This document shows, one piece after another, positions 1-10,600 of a stretch of DNA of 64,000 nucleotides. Position 1 is the first letter of the stretch. The number at the start of each line of letters is the position of its first letter. A model generated the notes under the pieces. It made no database searches. It was not told where the DNA came from and was given only the letters and a program-made list of their open reading frames with translations. Origin of the DNA: Lonicera japonica (Eukaryota > Streptophyta > Magnoliopsida > Dipsacales > Caprifoliaceae); contig JAKCWG010000184.1 of the NCBI GenBank assembly GCA_021464415.1, forward strand, positions 48,108 to 112,107, written 5' to 3'. The translations under genes were made by a program, and so were the position numbers.

Positions 1-2664
1 TCCCTCTCAAACACTATTAGCAGCATAGTTGCTATCGTAATCACCTTTATTCTGGCCTGCTAGTGCAGCATGATCCACTTGGGGGTGTGTTTCCATCCCA
101 TCATTCTATTGGGTTAGTATATGATGGTTGGGGGCATTCCAGCCTATTGCGTGTTTGTACCATGGTTTAAAAAAATGAAGGAGAGTTTTTTTAAGTGGCT
201 AGAAAGAAAATAGAAAAGTGCTTGAACAATGATTCCCACATACATCAACAATTGTGGTTGCCAAAACAAATGGATCTCCCTACTATATATTGAGTTTAAG
301 CACAACTCAGTAAAGTAATGAAGTAAAGGTGAATGAGACTAGGATTTTGATTGTAGGTAGGCTTATCTGGTAGCTTTTATACTATTCTGATAGTACGTCC
401 TCCTTTTTGTACGTGCGTCTTTATATTAGCTCAAAGATAGAAAATTTAAGGGATAATACGAGTAAGCTACCAACTTTCTCTCTCTAGAGTTTCTTACCTA
501 AAAATCAGGGCTCTTGTAACGAGCTTTTCCTATTCTATTTGTAGTCATAGAATTAAGGTCATATATGCCCATAGGGTAAACAATAAAAGATCAAAGAGGG
601 CAAAACTTAGGTATTACGCCAATGTTATTATATCAGTAGGACAATCTCGACTGGGAAAGGCCTCTTCGGTATTTTTCACTCTATTAAGCTAAAAGCCAAA
701 TCTCATTCTCTTGAGTTGGACTTGACGTTGGCCACTTGGCTGGATTTGGTTGAATTATTGGGCCCATAAAGTTGAGTTAGCCCAAAACAAGGTTATTATT
801 TTGGGCTCCCTTAGTTTCTTTTAAAAAATTCTTAACAAGAGAATAAGTTTTAGATAATTACAAAAAGTACTCGATATGAATTTAATTTTAATATGGGCCA
901 AGTAAATAAGATTCCCTCCGGAAAAATTTAGTTCCACTCATACTTTGTTAGTTACAATGGGGTGTATCAAAACTAAGGGTGCAGTTTCAATTAATCGATT
1001 GATAAGTTGTTTCTACTAAAACCAAATTGATATATCAATTGGTATTTGAAATTAGAAGTTGATCCTAAACTACTCAAATTTTTTGGTAAGCTCTTTATTT
1101 TTGGTACGCTTTTTATTTTCTGTACATTTCAATTGTGGCATTTTATAAATATAAAAAATCGTAATACTTATAGTAAAATTCGAGAGAGTTTTAGATTGGA
1201 GTTTAACTATATCAAAAAATTTAAGAATTTAAGCTTTGTTTATTCAATGAAGTCAATAATTATGATTAAAAATTATTGGACAAGATCATTTTATAGTTTC
1301 AGTATAAAAAATTATTGAAAAAAAAATACTAATTTCTAAGAACTTAAATTCTCGGTATTTGTGGTAGCTATATTCAATAACTTTTACATATAATTATATG
1401 ATAATTTTTGTATTACAATTTTTTTTAATAATTTGAGCATTGATTTGTAAGCGTGCTAGCGAGTAATACCATAACCAAACCATAATTTTTAGGTATCTAG
1501 ATTTTAATCTTCATATAGACAATCATTTACTCTTTATTTTGCCTTGGAGCCTTCTATAACCTCCCAAAAAAGTAAATTTATGGTTAATTAACAAAAATGA
1601 AGGCAAATATTTTGGCTAGTCTGATGATCTTGTGCTAACAGTTGTATTATAAACATGTTATTGCATCAAAATAAAAAAATACAAAGAAGAATTAGGAAAA
1701 ATTGTAACATATAAAATTATATAAAAAAAAATAAAAATTCTTTATATCATACTAATAGCTCCAATAGGTAGCTAGTTTTACTCTTTCAAAATGTGAGGCC
1801 TTTAACTATCTGTATAGTTTGAGAAACTTACAGGTGATTAATTTTATTGTTAAATAAATAAATAAAAAATACAAGCAGTGGCTTGCCAACTCTGGGTTCT
1901 TGTTGGGTTTGATTGGGAGTTCTCCGAATTGATTTTTCGTAGTGACAAATCTGTTCAGGCTAGTGGCAGGTATAAACCGCAAAGGAAGATTAGTCGATGT
2001 GCATAAAAGCTAGCCTGGACATTGTGTGGTTAAAACAAGTAGTCAACCAAAAAAAAATAATGAATAAAAATATTGTTACTACACACATTTATAAAAGTGG
2101 AGGCTGCTCTTTCTTCATGGATTAAAATGTTAAAACTGCAAAGATATGATGGGGCAATTTGGTAATTAATGAAGTGTAAGTATGAAACCAGTGAAAAGTG
2201 GAAAATATTCTTTTTTCTTCATGGGTTAAAAATGTTAAAACTACGAACATGGGGTTCAATTTGGTAATTAATGAAGATTAAGTTTGAAACCAATTCAGTC
2301 GGTAACAAGTTGAATTATAAGTGGAATGTGCAGCTAGAAAATGTCTTGTAGTTTGATTAAAACTCACAGACTGTGAAGAGCATCATTTTCTAAAATTTAT
2401 TCACAAGAACAAAAGATTTTATGCGTCCCATATCCATAAATATATATATATATATATAGATAGATAGATTTTAAAAGAACAATTAATATATATATATTTA
2501 AAAAAAAAGAGATTTCACAAAATATTCTCTTGAAATAAATTACACGGCCAAAAATGCACACAAAAGATCACAAACATAATTAAAAACAAAGAATATAAGC
2601 AATACCTGATACGAGCACAAATAAAGTCTAAGGATTGTTGTATACTTAACATTTGATACCAATT
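1..2664. other. AT-rich intergenic DNA with degenerate LTR-derived fragment
   Basis: No convincing gene. The 90-codon ORF at 1046-1318 is low-complexity Lys/Asn/Ile/Phe-rich and matches nothing I recognise. About 320-590 aligns by eye with 30320-30500 (shared blocks around GGTAGGCTT/GGTAGGTTC and GTACGTCCT), which lies inside an LTR described below, so it is probably a fragment of a related LTR. A stretch near 1875-2035 resembles the 3' part of a plant retroposon, with the block GATTAGTCGATGTGC. A TA/GATA microsatellite lies at about 2442-2500. Confidence 0.45.
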
Positions 2665-3703
2665 TGTCACGCCCCAAATTTTGAGACTTGATTTAATTAA
2701 TTTTAATGAAATAGGAGAAATTTTAATATAAAACAAGAAAATACATACAAACTATAAGAATAAAAAATTATTCCTATGAAAAAAAGAGAGAGACATAAGA
2801 TTTTAAAAGTACATTAATTAGGGGATATCTATGCATCACATCTCCTAAATATAATTAAAGAATAATTACAAGTAAGGGTATACAAATCTTCAAAAAATAT
2901 AGTAAATAATACAGCTACAATTTCGCATTCCACTGCTCAAGATCGAATACTATCAAATCTGAAGAAAAAAAAATGTCTGGTGGAGAGTGAAATACACAGC
3001 TCGGTAAGTTCCTCGACAATATATAAGGTTTACTTTAAATCATATATAACAAGCATATAATAATACAGATCCATGAAGAACGAATAATGAACCGTTCATA
3101 AAGCCATATTAGATCATAAGGCAACAAGCACTTAAAATAAATAAATTCACACAACTGTTATTGAAATAAAATAAAAATGAAATCTAATAGAAACTCAACT
3201 AGAAATTTCTCCCCTACGTCAAATTGATGATGAAAGTAAATCGCACACGTAAACCTTTTGCATTTTGTTTCCTCTTATTCTCTTCTTTCACGTTTCTTTT
3301 CTCTTTGCCTTCTTTCCCTTCTTCCCCTTTTCTACATCTCAAAGCAGAGTTTGTATTTTTTTTTCTTCCCCACTTTTCTTTTTCTTCTCTTATTTCTTTC
3401 TTTTCTTATTCTTCACCTCTTCGATTACTATTAACAAAATACATCTACATATATAAAATAAGGTAGCATACTCTAGACTAGAGTAGAGTAGAGTAGAACG
3501 CCGATATTTATGTATAAAATCCAAACTCAAAATGATAGCGAAATCAAATAAAAATGGCAACAAGAGATAATATCTACAAAATGGTCAACCAATCAAAGTC
3601 AAATTTCAAAATGAATCACATCCTAAATTATCTAACATACCTTATCTAATTATTTATTTTTTCTCAAAATATATCAATATCTTTCAAAATACGGGATTTT
3701 ACA
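2665..3703 (-). mobile_element. Probable LTR of a Ty3/gypsy element with adjacent PBS-like site
   Basis: The segment starts TGTCACGCCCCAAATTTTG and ends CGGGATTTTACA, the TG...CA ends and CG-rich termini typical of plant gypsy LTRs. Immediately left, at about 2653-2663, TTTGATACCAA is the reverse complement of a TTGGTATCAAA primer-binding site close to the initiator-Met type, so the element would read on the minus strand with this as its 5' LTR. No second LTR, gag or pol is visible, and I found no clean TSD (CAATT left, CATGC right), so it is probably a truncated remnant. The ORFs at 3224-3466 lie in a C/T-rich tract inside the LTR and are not credible genes. Confidence 0.5.
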
Positions 3704-4560
3704 CATGCATGACTGATCAACAATCTCTTCCCTCTCATTAGCATCTTTGAACTCAGCCAAATCCTATAATAATCCCCTTTTCCTGCACCACCTCCAATCC
3801 AATTGTCTGAAAAAGGTAAGTTGGCATATAATTTCAAGTTACGAAAAAAACACCTGCATCCAAGGCGGCCAACGAAAAGAGGACAAGTCCGACATTAGAT
3901 TGAAACAATTTGTTTATAAAGGAGAAGCGAAACAAAAAAAAAACAAAGACATCTTGAATGGAACAAACCTGTTTATTCCATAAACTGACAATAAGGAAAT
4001 CCAAAAAAATTACCACTTGAAAAAAATTTCTATCCACGATAAATTATTTCTATGTAGCATGAAATCAAAGTTACTTTCTGTTGGAGGAAAACTCACCTTG
4101 ACTATATCTGTTTTAGGTTCTAGCAGCCACAACAATTCACGTCATCTCCATTTGTGTTCATAATTTCTAGCAAGCAGCCATGTAGAATATAACCCCGTCA
4201 GTTAACTACTTTCTAAATTCTTTAGATAGTTTTTCATTGTCCATTGAAGTGAATTACTCAACGCACATCTTCGCAAAGAACCAATGAAGTAAACAGAGAT
4301 ATCCAGTCAAAAATGAAAATCAAAGAATTTTTGATAGCTTGATGAATATCCGACCAGAATTACTTCACATTTCTAGACATTGCATCCTATTCTTAGATTA
4401 AATCATAGACCAATATGACAAAATTTCTTAAACAACTCCTTTAGTTTTTACAGAATGAAATGCCTATTCTTAGTTTAAATCATAAATTCATAAATTAAAT
4501 AGCCATTTGAAAGTATTGGACCAAAAGGAAATGAACAAACAAGAAATTACCATGTTCCTG
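3704..4560. repeat. Duplicated TNL 3'-flanking DNA (copy 1)
   Basis: No gene. About 3805-4560 aligns with 44580-45420, downstream of TNL-2, and from about 4035 also with 5849-6400, downstream of TNL-1. Shared blocks include GGTAAGTTGG, CACCTGCAT, TTCACGTCATCTCC and TTCGCAAAGAACCAATGAAG. This is the 3' flank of an ancestral TNL unit and shows that the LRR remnant to its right came from a tandem duplication. The short ORFs here are not conserved as frames between the copies. Confidence 0.75.
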
Positions 4561-4739
4561 AAGTTAATACCAGTGGGGCCACATGTAATAAAGTTGTTCT
4601 AGAGAAAATCAGAAAAGGGAAGACAATTAGAAAGTAATCATGGAAGATATCACTTGAATAGTTGAATATAGGAAACATTAAATGAAATGTAGAGTTCAGA
4701 TATAACATAATCCTTGATGACTCCTTGCCAAGCCTATGT

Positions 4740-5850
4740 ATCCTTATCCTTGAAAGAGGGGAATACATTTGAGTATTTAGTGATTCTCATCCGTAACCAA
4801 AGGATTCCAAATTCTCAAGACCCCGGATCTTAGTTAGTTTCATACAGCCAGTAGTGTTTATTACTTTTAATTTCCTATGATTTGAAAATTCAGGTAAGTT
4901 TTCAATCGACTCGCAGTCCTCAATGTTCAATTATTTCAAGGATTTTAGTTCTTCAAGCCCCTAGATCTTAGTTAGCTTCTTACAATTTTGGACAGAAAAT
5001 GCTTGTAAGCTTGTCAATTTTGATAGCTCCGGTAATGTTTCTATGATTTGCAACCATCCATGACCAAACATAACAAGGATTCCAATTCCTCTAGTCTACA
5101 AATCTACATTAACTTGGGATAATATTGAATGCTCAATCTTTTCAACCATTTTAAGTTCATTAGAGAAAATACTCTTTCTCTGTGTTTGCATGCTATTATA
5201 TCCAAAACCTCTAAAGATTTCATTCCGCTGAGGCCTAGAATCTCAGTTAGTATCACACCAGAAGCATGTAATTCTTTTAACCCTTTTAAGTTTGACATAT
5301 ATGGTAATCTTTATAAGGACCGGAATGACCTCATGCACAACAGTTCTAAGGACTCTAATTTGTTTAGCCCTGGAATATCAGTTATTAGACGATAGTTGAC
5401 TGTCAGTTCTTTTAACTTTGTTAACCTAGATAGACTCGGCAGTGTTTTCAGGTAATAACAGTACGTTGCATCCAAGTATCTCAAGGATTCCAATTCTTTC
5501 ACACCATCAAGACTACAGAGCTCGGAACAATATTCTACAACTAACCTTCCTAAATTAAAAAAATGTGGATAAGAAAGGAACTCTCCTTAAGTACATGCAG
5601 AAAGAGAGATCTATAACTTTCAACTTTTTTGACATCTGTAAAAAATAAAATATAGAGAAAAAAATCAATTTTTAAAGATAATAGATACATAATAAGAATA
5701 TGATGATGAGAAGACCAATGAAATAAAAGGAGATCAAGATAGACCTCTCTAGAGGTCCCAATCCCCCGTGATATCTCTAGATGATAGATCGAGAATAACA
5801 AAATTCCTCAAGTGAAGATTAGTTGCCGTAAATTTCAGGGAGCAATTGTT
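4740..5850 (-). pseudogene. LRR-only TNL remnant (end of exon 3, intron 3 and exon 4)
   Basis: Minus-strand homology to the 3' part of TNL-1. About 5754-5848 matches the end of exon 3. 5641-5753 matches intron 3 with its TTTTACAG acceptor. 5640 down to about 4740 matches the LRR exon, with recognisable LRR text such as ESLRYLDATYC and LPSLSRLTKLKEL. The reading frame is broken: a frameshift or stop lies in the first LRR (TTTTTTTAATTTAGG near 5545), stops end the open pieces at about 5311 and 5104, and more occur further on. TIR and NB parts are absent. The right edge, about 5849, joins abruptly to the 3' flank of TNL-1, which looks like a recombination breakpoint. It cannot encode a receptor. 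Confidence 0.85.
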
Positions 5851-6473
5851 TCTACGTAGCAAGAAATCAATGATGCTTTCTGTTAGAGGAAAACTCACTT
5901 TGATTATACCTGTTTTAGGTTTTGGCAGTCACAACAATTCACGTCATCTCCATTTGTGGAAACTTTCCTGGCAACGTCTACAGGAAGCAAACTAATTACA
6001 AAAAAAAAATTATAATTTCTAACCAGCAGCCATGACAGGTGACTCCGTCATTAAACTACTTTATAAATTCTTTAGATGGTTTGTGATTGTCCATTGTAGT
6101 GAAGGGCTCAACGCACATCTTCGCAAAGAACCAATGAAGTGAACAGAGATATCTAGTCAAGAACAAAAATCAAAGATTTTCTGATAGCTTAATGAATATC
6201 CGATCCAAAAATACTTAACATTTTTAGACATTGCATCCTATTCTTAGATTAAATCATAGGACCAATGTGACTTAAATTCTTAAACAACTCTTTTAGTTTT
6301 TACAGAATGAAATGCCTATTCTTAGTTAAATCAGAAATTCATAAATTAAACAGCCATTTGAAAGTATCAGACCAAAAGAAAATGAACAAACAAGGCATTA
6401 CCATGTTCCTAAACGCAAGTGGGACCTCCGGTGCTTAAGCAAGCCTAGAGCAGATCAAAAAAAGGGAAGACAA
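5849..6473. repeat. TNL-1 3' flank, copy 2 of duplicated downstream DNA
   Basis: Non-coding. It aligns with about 4050-4560 and 44825-45560 (shared TTTCTGTTRGAGGAAA, CAACAATTCACGTCATCTCC and TTCGCAAAGAACCAATGAAG blocks). It is probably 3' UTR and terminator territory for TNL-1, because a similar stretch follows every LRR exon in the window, but I cannot place a polyadenylation site. Confidence 0.6.
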
Positions 6474-7655
6474 TTAGAAAGCAATCATGGAAGATATCAC
6501 TTGAATATAGAAAACATTAAATGAAATGTAGAATTTAGATATACCATAATCCTTCCTGTACTCCGATATACCATAATCCTTCTTGTACGCGTTGATAACC
6601 AAATGTATCCTTAACAATGAAAGTGAGGAATACATTCGAGTATCGAGTGATTCCCCATCGTAAATGATCAAGTTCCCAAAGGATTCCAAATTCTCAAGAC
6701 CCCGGATCTTAGTTAGTTTCTTACAGCCAGTAACAATTATTACTTTTAATTTCTTAAGATTTGAAAAATCCGGTAAGTTTTCAATTGATTTGCAGTGGCC
6801 AATATCCAAATATTCCAAGGATTTTAGTCCTTCAAGCCCCCTGATCTTAGTTAGCTTCTCACAATTTTGGACCGACAATAGTTTTAATCTTTTTAATTTT
6901 GATAGCTCCGATAATCTTTCTATGGATATGCAACAATCCATGACCAAACACACCAAGGATTCCAATCCCTCTAGTCCATGAATCTCAATTAGCATGGAAC
7001 AATCTTCAATGAACAATCTTTTCAACCTTTTTAAGTTCATTAGACCAAATACTCTTTCTATGTATATGCAATTACTCATATCCAAATACTCTAAATATTC
7101 TAGTCCATCTAGGCCTCGAATCTCAATTAGCTTGGAACAATCTTTAATGTTCAATATTTTCAACCTTTTTAAGTCCATCAGACCAAATACTCTTTCTATG
7201 TTTATGCAACCACTCATATCCAAATCCTCTAAAGATTTCAGTCCGCCTAGGCCTCGAATCTCGATTAGCATCACACCAGAAGCATATAATTCTTTCAACC
7301 TTTTTAAGTTTGACAGATCTGGTAATCTTTGTAAGGACTCACAATAGCTCATGTACAAAAGTTCTAAGGACTCTAATTTGTCTAGCCCTGGAATATCATT
7401 TATTAGACCACAGCTGGTGACACACAGTTCTTTTAACTTTGTTAACCTGGATAAATTTGGCAGTGTTTCTAGTGAATAACACCATTCTGCATCCAAGTAT
7501 CTCAAGGATTCCAATTCTTCGATACCATCAAGACTACAGAGCTCGTGACAACTTTTTACCACTAACCTCTCTAAATTCAAAAATGTGGATAAGAAAGGAA
7601 CTCTCCTTAAGCTATTGCACATAGCGAGATCTAGAACTTTCAACTTCTTTAACAT
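6474..7655 (-). CDS. TNL-1 exon 4 (LRR array)
   Basis: 1182 nt including the stop (393 aa). Acceptor TTCTTACAG|ATGTTAAAG. It encodes about 14-15 LRRs of roughly 23 residues with the pattern L..L..LD...C..I, including paired modules such as LKRLK.L.I.DCSKLIEIRGL. After NLESFGNL the last ~50 residues diverge completely from TNL-2 and contain a short internal duplication, KDYGISEYRKDYGIS, probably a small tandem duplication of the DNA at about 6540-6590. Ribosomes end at TAA/TAG near 6474. The extreme C-terminus is the least certain part of the model. Confidence 0.85.
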   Translation of the reverse strand: MLKKLKVLDLAMCNSLRRVPFLSTFLNLERLVVKSCHELCSLDGIEELESLRYLDAEWCYSLETLPNLSRLTKLKELCVTSCGLINDIPGLDKLESLELLYMSYCESLQRLPDLSNLKRLKELYASGVMLIEIRGLGGLKSLEDLDMSGCINIERVFGLMDLKRLKILNIKDCSKLIEIRGLDGLEYLEYLDMSNCIYIERVFGLMNLKRLKRLFIEDCSMLIEIHGLEGLESLVCLVMDCCISIERLSELSKLKRLKLLSVQNCEKLTKIRGLEGLKSLEYLDIGHCKSIENLPDFSNLKKLKVIIVTGCKKLTKIRGLENLESFGNLIIYDGESLDTRMYSSLSLLRIHLVINAYKKDYGISEYRKDYGISKFYISFNVFYIQVISSMIAF

Positions 7656-10600
7656 CTGTAAGAAATAAAATATAGAGAAAATAAAAAAAAATCAATTTTC
7701 AAAGTGAATACATATATAATAAGAATATGATGATGATGAGACCGTTGAAACAAAAAGAGGTCTAGAAAGACCTGAATCTGCCTCCAAATGCCCAAGTACT
7801 CCGTGATATAACTACGTGAAAGATCGAGAATTACAAGATTCCTCAAGTGAAGATTTGTTGCCCTAAATGACGACGGGCATAAAATTTTCCACCGAAGCCA
7901 TCTTAAATTTTGCAGACAATGCTCAAAATCATCATACAGAATATCTATAGGATCCAGAGTAAGATACCTTAGACTTGGTAGCCTAAGAAACTTTTCTCCT
8001 ACTAGTAGGCAGCGTGTACTTTTTGTGTTCCAAAAGAAACCCCTAGACGATCGATGGTCAAGGCAAAGGGCTTTAACTTTTTTTGTTCCCTGCAAAGAAT
8101 ATCACAGGATATGATTTAGTAAATCAAAAATTTACGCAATTGAGAGGGTTTTTTTGAAAAATATAAAAATCTCGAATTTTCAAAATTTCATCAAATTTTA
8201 GAATTTTTTAAATTACATGATTTTATAATAGGTTTATAGAGTTTGAGTTTGATCCATTTCTTTTTAATGATCCTTCTCCTCCATTATTAGTTACTAAAAC
8301 TTTCCTTTTCTAACTAAAACATGTAAATGGATAAAAATATCATTTAAATTTAACTTTTATTACTATATTTAGATAATTTATAAAATACGTATGAAATTTT
8401 ATAAAATTTTTAAAAGTACACCTAAATTGAAAATTATGTGATTTAAAAATTACAGATTTAAAAATCTTAAGATTTATCAAATAATATAATTTAAAAATTT
8501 TGTGAAAAGAACATAATCTTATAAAAAATAATGAATGATAGATACGGATTTTACAAAATATTGTCTTAACTTTTATTACTATATTTAGATAATTTATAAA
8601 ATATGTATAAATTTTTTAAAAGAACGCCTAAATTGAAAATTATGTGATTTTAAAATTACAAATTTCAAAATATTATAATTTAACAAATAATATAATTTCA
8701 AAATTTTATGAAAAAAACAAAATCTTATAAAAATAATGAATGATAGATAAGAATTTTACAAAATTGCCTTTGGTATTCACAATGATAATTAATAAATTAA
8801 TCTTATTAAAAATGTATATGTATGCATTCACACGAACACAAACCAAGCTGGACCTTTGTGCATCAGGGGGCATAATCCATAATCCATGATATACACTTAT
8901 ACTATTATTGCAATAAACTCATTTAGAGATTAATAAAGATATGATAATTGCAGGATGGAGAAAGTAAACTAAATATAAATATGTTGTAAGATAGTAAATA
9001 GTATACTACATGTATTAGTACTAAAATATTATGTTATAATAAAATCACGGTGTAATTTAATGACAAATATTTGTGTTAGGAACCATCTCTCCCAAAAGTT
9101 TAAGCTGTTGGGAGAAGGAACCGAAATGAATATCATGCTTAACACCCTCCCTCACGTGCAACCCCATACTTGCACGTGGAGAGCAGATTAACGGAAAGGA
9201 AATGAACGTGCAACCCCATACTTGTACGTGGAGAGTAGATTAATGGATGGGGGATGGAGGTGCCAAGGTTTGAACCTTGGACCTCCCAGAGAGCCAAGCT
9301 CTGATACCATGTTAGGAACCATCTCTCCCAAAAGTTTAAGCTGTTGGGAGAAGGAACCGAAATGAATATCATGCTTAACAATTTGTAGAGCAAATTTGTT
9401 AAACATGGATAACATATAATACATGTAGAAATTGTGATGATAATAAAAGATATCAAGAAATGATAAATGATAAAAATAATATGTAATTAATATAACGTTC
9501 AAAAACATTAAGAAAAAATCAACTTAGTTAAGATTTTATTTTAAGTTTATGAAAATTAATCATAAATAATATAAAGAAATTCTATACAACGTAAATGTAA
9601 AAATAAAGTTAAACATATATAACATGAAGAACAAAACATTTACAAAAATTAAATGCATTTGTTAATTAATTTTTGTATTTAATTTAAAAAAAATGGTTTG
9701 AAAAACAATTCCGTAGAAATAAGGAACAATTTAAGAATTCATATCCCGATTGAAATTCTAAAAGCGGTGACTTGCTTTTGAAATGAATAGTTTATTTAAG
9801 AACTATCCTAATCTAAACTTACGGACAATTCTAAACCACACATTCAGTCAACTGGTTACTTTTCTTTAATTGCCCAATTTCACCCCATATTTATATTACA
9901 AACAATTTAACCCATGCAAAAATAATAACTTTCATTTTAAAATTGTTTTAAGTAAGTTTTTGTGATACACTGTCCTAAGTAATTTTCATTTTAATATCAG
10001 TTGAAACCCACTAACTGCGATCCAAATGGGATATGACTTGGACCATTTTGGGGCCAATTTGTCCCTTTATTTTTCACCCAAACACTAAGGTTATTGATGA
10101 AACAACGAAATATGTTATATATCTTCCATGTATAGAAACGAACTTTATTCGTGTCCTCAAAGGAATATAGCATATGTGTGAAGTTCTTGGTATTGTACTT
10201 TATAAGTTTATTTATGCATGAATTTTGTTAGCTTCATTCTGTAGTGAGGGGCTATGGGCATTTATTATAGAAGTACAGAGGTCTTGGAATATATCACTTT
10301 TTACGACTTTAGTATACTTGATTGTCAATCACAATATATAAAGAAAAATTGAGGGTTCCTCTTAAGAAAGATCAATAGGATATTTGCCCCTTAAATAGCT
10401 GGAGCTATTTGTACAAACCCACTGCTTATTATTGTCCATATTCATCACTTTTTTTTCTTTTGGAATTATTCTGTTTGTTCATGCTATGTCATAGATATGT
10501 AGAACTGGGCTATAAAGACGGATTTTCTCACTTTACCAAAAAGAAGGGATGTCTAGGTGAAGCGGTAAATAGATAATTTTTAATTAAAAATTTGTAAATA

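Noticed and set aside
1046..1318. 90-codon ORF near the left end
   Set aside because: Low-complexity AT-rich frame with no recognised motif or splice context.
3224..3466. Small secreted-protein-like ORF rich in Phe/Leu/Ser
   Set aside because: Encoded by a C/T-rich tract inside an LTR; the hydrophobicity reflects base composition.
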